The position numbers and the translations under genes were made by a program. A DNA stretch of 64,000 nucleotides from Pochonia chlamydosporia 170 (Eukaryota > Ascomycota > Sordariomycetes > Hypocreales > Clavicipitaceae). The stretch is taken from positions 1 through 64,000 of the forward strand of contig NW_019154050.1 in NCBI RefSeq assembly GCF_001653235.2. Direction: 5' to 3'. Below the pieces are notes generated by a model. That model made no database searches. It was not told the DNA's origin and was given only the letters and a program-made list of their open reading frames with translations. Shown in pieces: positions 1 through 10,609 of this stretch. Each line of letters opens with the position of its first letter. Positions within the stretch are counted from its first letter, which is position 1.

Positions 1-46
1 TGGATGTCCGCCTTGGTTGGCCCCGAGGCCCGCATTCGCCTCGAGG

Positions 47-1174
47 CTATTCTTTTCCCGCCCCTTCATCTTCACTCGTCTCGGACGTGGGTTCCGAACT
101 GTCTGACGCCTTGGGCTTGCTCGCCCGACCGACTTTAGCCTTGCCTTTCTTCTGATTTCCTGGAAACACCACTTGGGCTGGGCAACTCGCAACAAAATGG
201 CCTGTCCGCCCGCAACGATAGCACCGTCGTTCGTTCCGCGGCAATTCTGGCTTCTCGGCAGTCTTGTTTACCCCCGCCATCTTTATGTCACCGTCCTGGT
301 CCTGTGATGAATGTTGGCCATGCTGATAACCTCCTGAGCGAGCCTTCTCTTCTTTTGGCACGGAACCTCCACGGGCTTCTAGCTTCTCCAGTTTCCCAGC
401 AATTTCCTGAACTCGGCTTAGCCATTCCTGATATAACGTGGGTAGGTGCGCAGTAACCAAGCATCGTTGCAGTTGCGAGCTTAAGGCGTTCTCAAGGAAC
501 ACAATCTTTGCGCTGTCTGGCCAGTCGCCTCCCCCTGCTTCCGCCAAGGCTTGTTCAAACCGGGGAAGGAATGTGGCCAGCGACTGATCTTCGCGCTGAC
601 GTAGAGTCCTCAGTGAGGTCGCTGCTCGTGACTGGATATTACTGTCCTTATACGTGCGGTCAAGGTATCGCATTAACTCGTGGGGGTCAAAATTGCCGCC
701 TGGCCCACCTGCCGCGTAAAACGTGGCCACGACCTGTTGTGGTTTTTCTTCTAGGCACGAATTAATAAGATACCACAAGTCTCGGTTCCCGTTATAATAG
801 TGTGCATCGAGTTCTAGCTTGTCTCTCATCTGCCTTGCCCAGGCCGCATAACCTTTCCGGGAGCCATTGTACTTTGGCGGGTTTGGCAATGGTTTCCTCT
901 TGTTAGGGCTCCCATTTGACTGTTGCGGAAGCTGCGCAGCATCGATGCCGAACAAGCTCTCGCTTGGCGTTCGCGTTGGAAGCGGTGGTTGAAGTCCTTC
1001 CTGAGGTTGCGGCGCCGTCGTGCTGTTGGCGAGATGCTGCGTTAACGCCGCCAACTGGGCTTGCAAGGGCCCCAAGCTTGCATTGATCGCTTCATGAATA
1101 CGATGGTCGATCCACTGGTGCTGGGACGTAGGACTATCACCGGACTGTGTTTGCTGCTCCATCATAGCGGTCAT
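47..1174 (-). CDS. Gag polyprotein of Ty3/gypsy element
   Basis: An intact 375-residue ORF. The N-terminal third is Q/P-rich and probably disordered. Residues about 95-265 form the helical retrotransposon Gag region, recognisable from tryptophan and leucine patterns such as WARQMRDKLELD and FLPRFEQALAEAG. One zinc knuckle (CYRCGRTGHFVASC, spacing C-x2-C-x4-H-x4-C) lies near residue 315 and should bind element RNA. The tail is basic and then acidic. Gag would form the cytoplasmic virus-like particle in which reverse transcription occurs. The ORF ends at a TAG at 47-49, so pol, if present, is in another frame or a separate ORF beyond the window edge. I see no frame break, so this copy may be young. 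Confidence 0.8.
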   Translation of the reverse strand: MTAMMEQQTQSGDSPTSQHQWIDHRIHEAINASLGPLQAQLAALTQHLANSTTAPQPQEGLQPPLPTRTPSESLFGIDAAQLPQQSNGSPNKRKPLPNPPKYNGSRKGYAAWARQMRDKLELDAHYYNGNRDLWYLINSCLEEKPQQVVATFYAAGGPGGNFDPHELMRYLDRTYKDSNIQSRAATSLRTLRQREDQSLATFLPRFEQALAEAGGGDWPDSAKIVFLENALSSQLQRCLVTAHLPTLYQEWLSRVQEIAGKLEKLEARGGSVPKEEKARSGGYQHGQHSSQDQDGDIKMAGVNKTAEKPELPRNERRCYRCGRTGHFVASCPAQVVFPGNQKKGKAKVGRASKPKASDSSEPTSETSEDEGAGKE

Positions 1175-1233
1175 GCGACAGGTTCCGCGATAGTAGATTG
1201 ATTGAGCTTTAGATATGTAAGGGGCTGCGCCGC

Positions 1234-1450
1234 TGTTTGTTCAACATAAGGGTGCCGTATGATTGTCTATCTAAAGCTAGGGAGAAAGAAAGGAGAAGAG
1301 CAAGCTCGAGGCTCGCCTCGAGCTTGCGCAGTTAAGTTGCAGTGGCAACTTAGGCGAAATTAATCCAATTACACAACCGACCGTCTGCACGGCGCCGAAG
1401 CTCCGGGCCCGGCAGAGCCGGGTCCACAGCATCGGGCATAGCCCGTGACA
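1234..1450 (-). repeat. Putative 5' LTR of the gypsy element
   Basis: Read on the minus strand, the sequence from 1450 begins TGTCACGGGCTATGCCCG and runs to an ...AACA end near 1234-1238, just upstream of gag. TG...CA-type ends and the position before gag fit an LTR of about 215 bp. The partner LTR lies outside the window, so the boundaries are inferred. Confidence 0.4.
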
Positions 1451-1756
1451 CTGGGCCTGTGCTCGATATGGTCGAAGCTAAAATACAGCGGGACCAAGCG
1501 TATAAGAATGGACGACTCTAGCGACTCGGCCTCCCTAGTACCCGGATATACCCGGAAAAAACGCGAGTTTCTTGCGGCAAGGGGAAGAAGTAGTGCGAGA
1601 GGACCCATAGCGACTCATCAAGATTTCGGAGCACTAAAGGGCCAAATGTGATTGGCCGAGAGGGCAAAGATCACGTGCAAAGTCTTCACAGGGTAGAGCA
1701 TAGAGACCTTTCGTTCCTCAAGGCACGAGGAGCAACTGGCCGACGCTGCCCAAAAA

Positions 1757-4700
1757 GTGGAGCCTAGCCACCTTGCCCTGAATTGTTTGCTAACATTTTG
1801 CCTCGCCTGGAAACTTCACCACGCAAGGCCCCTTCACATCTTTCATGGCATAATGAGTTCTGGGTTTGCTTATTCACGGGTTCAAGATGATTTGATTTCC
1901 GTTGTCTGTGCCCGCTGTGGCGAGGAAAACCCGGCTGGCGACTTCGTAAGCAAACGCAAATCTGCTGTTAGCACCAAGAACTGCTTGGACTGTCGTAACC
2001 AGTGCAACTCTCATGTCAGCTCCGTCTCCCCACTCGCAAGACCTTCAGCGCCAACTAAGTGAAGCGTTCCAGATCCAGGGACGCAATCCAGACGTTGAAG
2101 AACCTCTCTGTCGGCCCTTCCTCAAGCGAGAGCCCTGCTCTCAAGAGAACAGAAGAGGATGCTGCTCTATCGCCTCCAAATGACAGATCCGGAACCCAGC
2201 ATACATGGTCGGAGAGGGTACGGCAATGCCATACAGCGAGTACGTTATTTGAAGCCTCGGTAAGCCAGCCGCGTGTAGAGCTGGGGACGCCATTGCCGCC
2301 AACCCAGCAAGGCTCACAGCTCTTCCGGACACTGGCTCCCTCACCCGCCGTGCAGCGAACGACCCATCCGATCGTGCCACTGTCTGATTCAGCTACTGTC
2401 CGAGGGAGTACAACCAGTGTGGATCACGCTTACTTGGCAAATAGATACCGCAAAGGGGGGAAGGACTCGCAAGATGACCCTTCCACAGCCGGGGCGAGGG
2501 TCAAGCTGGCCGCTATCCAGCGCGACCATCGTTCGCGACGCCGTGTAGGGGAAACTGTATCACTGACGCCCACAATATCTCAGTTGGGCAGCTTTCAAGG
2601 CTCAGAGGTTGCTGGAGAAGGTATATATCCCTGTGCTGTGGTTGGCATTATCTTCGGGCTGACCATGGGACATAGATGCGACCCAAGATCCACTACGGAC
2701 GGGTGGGTTTCAAGTTGGGGTCTGCTATCTAAGGAAGGAGACGACAGGGACCAGTTCTCAGAGCCTGATATTGATGCTGAGGACTATGCCAACGTGCTGC
2801 TCTCTCCCGCTCGTCCACGCAGGTATCTCGAGCAATTGGGAATCGAGCCGGACTCTGAATCGGGTGAAGAAGACGAGGATGGTGATAGGGACAATGCTTC
2901 TGTGGGCAGAAGCCCTCTTCGCCGTCGGCCGCTGCAGCCGTCCGCACAACCAAGGCGTGGCCGCCGTGGTCCCGCTCCAGGCACAGGAGGGCGGCCAAGA
3001 AGGCCTCGGAGGGAAACACGAACACGATCGTCGAGACCGCCACGACGTCTGCGTAGTCCAGTGATGATTCCACCGGAAGAATTGGCGGTCTTCCATGCAC
3101 AAGATCCGGTGTGGAATGGCGATCTTGACGCTTCCGCCTTGACTGACCGCGATAAGGCCACCCTGCGCGAGTTCTGGACTAAGCTTGACAATGATCAGAT
3201 GGAATACTGCGGCAGATGTCGCGAGTGTTGGTTTCAGATGGAAATAGATTATGACGGCATTTGCTCGCGTTGCTATCGAAGGGATGGGAAGCGTGGCCCC
3301 GACGAGCCTTACTTCTTCTCTGCCGAAAATCATCTTGACTTCGGCCCCGTACCGACCCGATTGCCTGAGCTCACGCCTACGGAAGAGGCATTGATTGCTC
3401 GCGTCCACGTCCATGTGAACATCATGCTGGTGCGAGGGCAGCAGTACAAGTATCGGGGGCATGTCGTTCACTTTCTTCGCGAAGTTGGCTTGGTGTACAA
3501 CCAGCTCCCGCTTTTGCCACGGGAGTTGAACACGGTATTGTTGCGTCCTGCCAACACGTCGTCACACGCCAATCTCAGCCGGCAATTTACCCGCCAGTTC
3601 CGTCTGCGCCGGCAGGCGGTTATGATATGGCTTGACTACCTCCGCCATCATCATCCTGGCTATCGATGTATCATCATCGACGACGAGCGACTGAGCCAAC
3701 TGCCCGAGGACGGCAATGTGGTGGACGCCATCCCCCAAAGCCAAGTGGAGGCTGCCGACGTGGGACCGGAGGAAGATCAGGAGGCAGAGCCTGAGCTAGA
3801 GGACGCGGCTGCGGTGCCTGACCTGTTGGCCAAGGACACGGAGCTCGATGCTCTGCGGTCTATTCTCGCTGGCGAGCCAGAAGCAAATGCAATGCAGCCG
3901 CTTGCAACAGGTTCTCAAGGGCAGGCGCAGCACGAGCTGCAGCTACCGAATATACGGCACACACCGATCAATGAGTTCAATCGCTCTCATGCCCTTTTCT
4001 CATTGGCATTCCCCTGCCTCTTCCCGGACGGCAGAGCCGACTTTGTGGAGCCTCGCTTGCGGTCGATTGAGTACAAGGATTACATCGAGCACGCCATGCG
4101 GTGGCACGACGGGCGTTTTGCGCGGCACCCAACCTTCCGTTTTGTCGCATTCAACACCCTGATGCGGTCCCAAGCACGGGCGCGGTCGAAATTCTTCGTG
4201 AAGCAACATGATGGCACCCGCGAACCGCTCACGCGAGAGCAGCTTATTCAGGCTCTCGAACACAGCGATGACCCCGAGGCGCAGGCGCTGATAAACTCGA
4301 TCACTAGGCATGCAGTGTCGATTCGCGGTACGCGCCCCTTTTGGAACAGGAAGAGGCAGGACCTCGAGGCGTATGCCTATAGCCTGGGCTGTCCTGGCGC
4401 ATTTATCACATTTAGCCCGGCCGATTTGCACTGGCGGAGCCTCTACCAACACATGCCCCGATATGGAGAATGGCTGCGCGCGTCCGAGCCGGAGAGGATG
4501 GCATTGTCGCGGTACTTGTTGCGGCAGAATCCTCACATTGCTGCCTCTTTCGAGATATCGTGTTGCGGAAGAAGTTCAACATCACGGATTACTGGGATCG
4601 GTACGAATGGCAAGGGCGTGGTAGTCCGCACAACCATGGCTTGTACTGGATGGAAAATTGCCCCCGAACCGACATGGAGGATGAAGCCGCTCGTGATGTA

Positions 4701-7490
4701 TTTGCACGCACGTGGGGATTCCACATCACTGCCATTAACCCCGAGCCGACTAGGGCTGTGCCTCAGGGTGAGGGTAATCCGCTGAGCGTGGATCCCCTAA
4801 GCATCGAGATGACATTCCTGCGACTCTCGCAAATTGTCAACCGTTGCCAGCGTCACAAGTGCAATACCACGTACTGCTTGCGTGTGAGGAAGAGAACCGG
4901 CGACCTGGCAAGGGACATGGAAGGGGCTGCCGCAGACATCGAGGCAGCCAATGTTGCCAGTCCAGAGAGGGAGTGTCGGTTCGACTTCCCTCGCGCTCTG
5001 CGGGAGCTGGCCGCAATTATCAGGAAGGAGGGAAGGTCGTACTACGTCTTCGAGGCGGCCCGCAACGACAACATCATGAACCACTTCAATCCTGTCATTG
5101 TCCTAGGCTGGCTTGCCAATATCGACATATCTCCGTGCACCAGCCTACAGGCGGTCATTACGTACGCTGCGAAGTATTGCAGCAAATCCGAGAAGAAGAT
5201 GGAACCTTATTGCAATCTTGCAGACCAGGTTTTGCCGCACACAGCACACCGTCAGCCCCTATTGTCATTCTCCTCACGTCTTATGAATAAGCTGATTGCC
5301 GAGAGGGATTACTCAGCGCAGGAGATTTCCCATCTGCTGCTCAACATTCCTCTGCAAGAAGGCACACGGTTGGTGGTCGCAGTGGACTGCCGTCCGTTGG
5401 CGCAACATGCGCGTTCTTATCGCGTCGACGAAGATGTCCATGAGACCATTGGGAGCTACAGGAAATATCTGGAGAGGAATGACCAACATGAAGATATAAC
5501 CTACCTTGAATACCTGCAATCGTACAATCTCAAGACGTGGTGGAGACTCGCTACTCAGGCGAAGAAGAGGGTCCTGTCTTACTTCCCTCGATACAGGTCC
5601 ATGGAGTCATCTCCCCAGTTTAATGACTTCTGCCGTGTCAAATTGATGATGTCTCGTCCACATCGCTCTCCAGAGGACTTGCTCACTCTGGACGGGCATC
5701 GGTTCGATTGCTTCGCGGCTGCGTACAAGTTTTGCAGAGAGCAGCACCACGACACCCATGCGGACGATCATTATGGGCTACCAGAGACAAATGAACTGGG
5801 GGCAGAGGACGATGAATTCGAACTAGAGGCCCACGAAGAGCCTGTTGCGGACGAGGACTGGCATGAACTCGCCCGCATGCTTCCGGACCGCCCGCTGGAG
5901 GAAGAGGATATCGACGTGCTCGGCTGCCGAGATATTGACATCGATTATGATTGGACCCCTCACGTTGGACGGTATGCTGATGATGGAATTCTCAACGGCG
6001 ACTACTGGAAGCAACGTAAGTCGAGAAACCGCCTTGACCTTGACGTGGATCATCAGCCCTTGGAAGCCCGCGACTCTCTAAATCGAGATCAGCGCCTAGT
6101 CTACGATACGGTGATGTACCACTTTTTGACCCAGGAATCTTCTCAGTTGTTACTTCATGTAGATGGTGGAAGTCATACCTCATTAATCTGCTCTCCGCGC
6201 ACCTCCAAGCCGCAGCTGTGTGGAGAGGGACACCCGTTTGGCGTGCCGCGCCAACGGGCGTCGCGGGGAATCAAATATCGCGCACCACCTTGCACTCCCT
6301 GCTGCACCTCCCAATCAACAAGGACTTCAAGCCCCTGTCGCCCACTGACATGGCCCAGCTCCTGAAGGACATCAGGTACCTGATCATCGACGAGAAGAGC
6401 ATGTTGGGACTGCGTCAGCTATCATGGATCGATGACCGTCTCCGCGAAGCGTTCCCGAATAGGAATGAGGAATTCTTTGGTGGACTAAATATACTGTTGG
6501 TTGGCGACTTCTTTCAACTTCCCCCCGTGCTGCAGAAGCCGCTTTACTACGACAAGGAGGTACAAGGAGTGGAGATCAAAGGCAGGAACGCGTATAGACA
6601 CTTCGATAAATCGGTCTTCTTGAAAATTGTCCAGCGGCAACGGGGCGACGAACAGAAGGCGTTTCGCACAGCTCTCGGGGAATTACGGCTGCTCCAACTA
6701 TCGGTGGAGTCCTGTAAGCTCCTTTCCGGTCGGGTACAGGCAAAGCTAGATGATCAAGAGGTCGCCAAGTTCGCCAACGCCTTACGAGTATACGCCACTA
6801 AAGATAGGGTGAACGAATATAATCACTACCACCTTGATCGCCTCAGCCGGCCAGTCATTCAAGTCAAGGCTAAGAATGTCGGACTTGGTGCGGCTGCGGC
6901 CCCTGACGGCAAGGCAGGCAACCTTGCAAAGCAGATCCCTATATGCATTGGGGCCCGTCTGATGCTAACGTCTAACCTTTGGCAGCCAGTTGGCCTCCGG
7001 CGCTCGCGGTACAGTCTACGACATTGGCTGGGAACCTGGGGCTGATCCAATCCAAGACCCTCCCTGCGTCATCATGATGGAGTTTGACAAATACAGCGGG
7101 CCGGTGTTCCTGACCACCCCCGATGGCAGGAAGATTGTTCCGATCCTCCCAGTAGACAGGGACTTCCTCATTGGAGCCACTCTTTGCACTCGCACCCAGT
7201 TTCCCCTGATCGTATGCTACGCCATTACTGTTCACAAGTCGCAAAGCATCACTGAAGATGTGATTGTCACAGATCTCTCCTGTAGGGACTTTCAGACTGG
7301 TTTGAGCTACGTAGCTGTCTCTCGCGTGAACACGCTCCAGGGCCTGATGCTGGATGCGCCCTTTGATCGTAGTCACCTGTTTTACGAGTCTCCACCAGAG
7401 GGCATGAAGATGAAGATGAGAGATGAGCGGCATAGGAGACGACACGTTCTTACACGGAATCCATATAGAACGGACCACGGCTCTGCGTAA
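1757..7490 (+). pseudogene. Helitron Rep/Pif1-family helicase, broken
   Basis: The coding remnants occupy several frames. 1757-2062 encodes a Cys-rich segment (CARCG ... CLDC) like the N-terminal zinc motif of fungal Helitron proteins. 2059-4560 carries the Helitron-like N domain (about 3400-4440). 4560-6170 carries the rolling-circle nuclease, with the His motif RGSPHNHG near 4620 and the Tyr motif YAAKYCSK near 5163. 6218-7000 and 7000-7490 carry the Pif1 helicase: Walker B IIDEKSM near 6381, GDFFQLPPV near 6503, HKSQ near 7229 and YVAVSRV near 7307. Breaks occur near 2060, near 4555 (apparently with missing codons), at 6160-6175, where the Walker A glycine/lysine loop is deleted with a frameshift, and near 6990. 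Clearly non-functional; the protein would otherwise nick and unwind DNA during rolling-circle transposition. Confidence 0.85.
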
Positions 7491-7529
7491 CTAGATAACT
7501 ACCTAATGTAATGGCTTAATAGTTGCCTG

Positions 7530-7612
7530 GCCCAAGGACTCCCAGCCTTCGGATGATCGTACCCCTTGCACCCACAGCTATAACGTGCTAGGGGTGGCGT
7601 AGTATTTTCTAC
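7530..7612 (+). repeat. Helitron 3' terminal segment
   Basis: This segment aligns, allowing small indels, with 28078-28177. Shared blocks are CAGCCTTCGG, TACCCCTTGCACC (TACCCTTTGCACC in the other copy), and the end GCGTAGTATTTTCTACA (ACGTAGTATTTTCCTACA in the other copy). Because one copy directly follows a Helitron helicase, the block is best read as the element's 3' terminus. Confidence 0.55.
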
Positions 7613-7660
7613 ATCCACATCAATAGCTGTGTCAAGAATAATGCCAGTTCCTCAGTGCTG

Positions 7661-7750
7661 TAAACGATCCTGGATCGTTAAGCCTTAACGATTTCGATCT
7701 CGATATCGAGATCGTTAGTTATCGATCTCAGATTTATCGATCTCGAGATC
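7661..7750. repeat. ATCGAT-rich palindromic tract
   Basis: About 90 bp of interleaved palindromes built from ATCGAT, GATATCGAGATC and GTTAAGGCTTAAC-like units between the Helitron end and the hAT element. A compositionally similar tract lies at 54253-54335. No coding content. It could form hairpins; its function is unknown. Confidence 0.6.
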
Positions 7751-7806
7751 GTTAAGGATTGAGAACCCTCACGTAAACATGAAGCTGATCATTGCCCACG
7801 TAAGAT

Positions 7807-10609
7807 CAGTGTGGCTAACAGACAGACCGTCTGACAGACCGGCCATTCTCGTCAGACCGTCAGACCGGCGAGGCCAGTCGGTCTGGGGTGGTCTGAGTCG
7901 GTCTGGGTGTTGTGCCTAATTGGGCAATTGTCTCAGTGCCACCACCACTGGCCAGCTCGGCCGTGGAAATATATATGCTCAAACTGACGCGTCTACGCAC
8001 TGACGCGTCTGCACTTGCAGGAAACTATTGCAAAATGAATGTCGTGCTCCGTACATTACGTTGATACCGAATTATGATATCTTCTAGCAGAGCGTCGAGC
8101 CCCGTGTCATCTACACCCCAGTCTCTTGTGTTCGATCTACCTCAGACTCCGACCAGTACCACCCCAGAGGCTGCAGCAGACGATACATCCCAATGCGAGT
8201 TCCATATTGACTGGGGGAACATATGGCACTGCGGTAGAAGACTCATTGGCGCCAAAAAGAGACCGCGTCACAGACGGGTTGTCGGCACGAATATGAAAGA
8301 GTCCTGGATATATCGACATGGAGCCAATTTAGAGCACGGGGGAGTACGCTACTGGCTTTGCAGGCTCTGCCACGAAAAAAGGAGTTATTCGACGGCTTTG
8401 TACGCCTCCTCTGGGACAGCTCATGCCGCGAGACACCTAGTCCGTCAGCACCAGATCGTTGAATTTGGTGACAGGAGTCCATGCTTGGCGACTCCGTTCA
8501 CCATAGCGGCCAAATCCGCGTCCTCTTCTGTACGCCCTTTGCCGCGACAGACTAGTCTAGGCTTTCAGCTCGCCTCCCACTTTGACGAAAGGTCATGGAA
8601 ATCTCGTTTCGTGGACTGGGTCATCCTAGAGGATGTCACCTTCCGACAAGCATCAAGCGAGCGGCTACGGTGGTTGATTACGAACGGCGGGGAGGTTGCG
8701 AGTCAGCTACTTCCCGAGCATCACACAACAGTTTGTTCGTGGATCCGTCAAGCCTTCGAATCTCGGCGGCAGATTATCTTTAATCTCGTCAAGGACGCAA
8801 AGAGTTGCGTCCACCTTAGCTTTGATCTCTGGACTGCTTCCAACGGGTTCCACTACATTGGCGTTCTTGGCCACTTTGTGGATAGCCAGGGCAAAAAACG
8901 TGATGTCCTTCTTGGACTGCCGCGCCTAGTTGGGCCACACTCTGGTGAGAATATGGCCTCGTATATCAAGGAGGTAATCGAGAAATACGAAATAGGTTCC
9001 AAACTCGGATATTTCATGCTTGATAATGCCGAAAGTAACGACACTTGCCTAGAGACGCTTGCGAGGTGGTTCCCAATGGACACGAGCCGGCGTCGACTGC
9101 GTTGCGTAGGCCACATTATCAATCTGGTTGTCCGCGCTGTCATCTTTGGGTCAAACGTCAGTAAGTTCGAGGCGGAGCTTCGTGGGGCTACGGACGAATT
9201 TAGTTTCGAGATTTGGGCCAGGAAGGGGGCTATCGGCAGACTCCACAACCTTTCCACCTATATCCGACGGACGGACCAGCGACGACAGGTGCTTCGGCGT
9301 TTACAGACCGAGCTCGCCGGGGACGACGCAATATTTACATTGGAGATTGTTGTTGATGGCAAGACACGCTGGAACTCCATTTACGATATGATCAATCGTG
9401 GTATGCTTACATGGCCGGACATCTCCATTAGACATCCGCTGACATAGTATTGGCTTCTCCTAGCACTGGAATTGCGCAGTGCCATAGAGCTCTATCAATC
9501 TCGCTGGCAAAAGCCCAAACATGATCCCGTCCACCGTGACTTAACTAAGGATTTTCTCAACGCTGCGGATTGGGCTGAACTAGAGCGCTTCCGTGACTTC
9601 CTAAAGCCGTTTTACATCCTTACGAAGACGATGGAGGGTAACGCCAACAATCCAGAGGCAGAGGGCGGGCATGGTGCGGTGTGGGAGACCCTTAAGACAA
9701 TGGACTATTTGTTCGTCAAATTTAAACAGGCCGCGGAGGAAACTCAGTTCGAGGAGCCGTCCCATGTTAAGTCGGGAATTGATTGCGGATGGACGAAGCT
9801 TGAAGACTATTACCTCAAAACGGACCGTACGCCAGTCTACCGAGCGGCATTAGCGCTTCACCCATCTTATGGGTATGACTACTTTGAGAGAGGCACTGGA
9901 AAATTGTGATGGATAAGCCGTTGTGGTACAGCGACATGCAGTCTGCTGTGGGTAGCATGTTCGATGAATATGTACGACAGGCTGACGTCGAAACCCAAGC
10001 TCAAGTGGAACTTTTTGACGACGAAGCTGATGAGATCGAAGCCGATATTAATGACTACAGTTCATTTGGGAAATGGTCAATCCGCTCTTTGAATACACAG
10101 CGAAAGAAGGTCAAGGCAACTAGCGAGCTTGATCTATTCCAGACACGGCCAATTTACCCCCAAGATCTCGACGTTGCCAACCCTCTTGAATGGTGGAACC
10201 AACATCAGTTGGAATATCCAGTTTTGTATCGAATGGCGCTCGACCTGTTCTCAATTCCTGGCATGAGTGCTGAATGTGAGAGGGTGTTCAGTCAGACAAA
10301 AAAAATGATCACGGATGAGCGCAATCAGCTAGCGCCTGAGGTGGTTGAGGCGGATCAACTCCAAAAGCACTGGCTAATGAGAGGGCAGGTAGCGTAGTAA
10401 TGAATGTTTATGGACCTAATGAGATTTATTCGGACGGTTATAATCCCATTGTAGCAGCACGGTAGAATTTCGGGATCAGACTATCAGACCTAGACAGACC
10501 GGCTTGTTCAAGTCAGACAGTCCTAGACCGACCGACCGGGAGCCTCGACAAGGCCAGACCGACAGACCGAAGGGGCCGGTGTGGGTCTGTCGGTCTGTTA
10601 GCCACACTG
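7807..10609 (+). mobile_element. hAT DNA transposon (hAT-A), 2.8 kb
   Basis: Terminal inverted repeats CAGTGTGGCTAACAGAC (from 7807) and its complement ending at 10609 bracket a hAT transposase. The subterminal regions are packed with CAGACCG/CGGTCTG motifs in both orientations, a pattern typical of transposase binding regions. The 8 bp flanking each end differ (CGTAAGAT and AACACTCC), so no target duplication is preserved. The right end abuts a broken gene at 10610 that the element or a later rearrangement has truncated. Confidence 0.85.
8074..10397 (+). pseudogene. hAT transposase, one intron, one frameshift
   Basis: Exon 1 is 8074-9400 and exon 2 starts at 9464. The 63-nt intron (GTATGC...CTGACA...TAG) removes an in-frame stop and splices a codon correctly. 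A BED-type zinc finger (CRLCHE ... HLVRQH) lies at about residues 95-130. The RNase H-like catalytic core follows, with FDLWT near residue 250, LDNAESND near 315 and the CVGH motif near 343. The C-terminal hAT dimerisation domain (PLEWW ... MSAECERVFSQ) lies in 10180-10370. A frameshift (two extra bases or one missing) near 9891-9893 separates the last 170 residues from the rest. With that single error the protein would be about 750 residues, a normal hAT length. A sequencing or assembly error is possible, so the copy may be only marginally dead. Confidence 0.8.

Larger units (their letters stand above)
1..1450 (-). mobile_element. Ty3/gypsy LTR retrotransposon, 5' portion
   Basis: The left edge of the window holds the upstream end of a minus-strand LTR retrotransposon: a putative 5' LTR at 1234-1450, a leader, and a gag ORF at 47-1174. 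The pol region (protease, RT, RNase H, integrase) would lie left of base 1 and is not visible. The family call rests on the Gag protein, which carries a retrotransposon-type capsid region followed by one CCHC zinc knuckle. The downstream LTR and target duplication cannot be checked from this window. Confidence 0.7.
1757..7612 (+). mobile_element. Helitron rolling-circle transposon (decayed autonomous copy)
   Basis: A plus-strand Helitron identified by its Rep/helicase remnants (1757-7490) and a 3' terminal segment (about 7530-7612). That segment is shared, with indels, with 28078-28177: a short CAGCCTTCGG hairpin-like stretch, a TTGCACC/TGC block, then CGTAGTATTTTC(C)TACA. No canonical CTRR end is evident. 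The 5' terminus was not located; 1757 is only the first coding remnant. The element cannot be autonomous now because its helicase lacks the P-loop and has several frame breaks. Confidence 0.75.

Noticed and set aside
2729..3471. Long antisense ORFs (up to 237 codons) opposite the Helitron gene
   Set aside because: They mirror the GC-rich Helitron coding strand and lack any protein-family feature; the plus strand carries the recognised domains.
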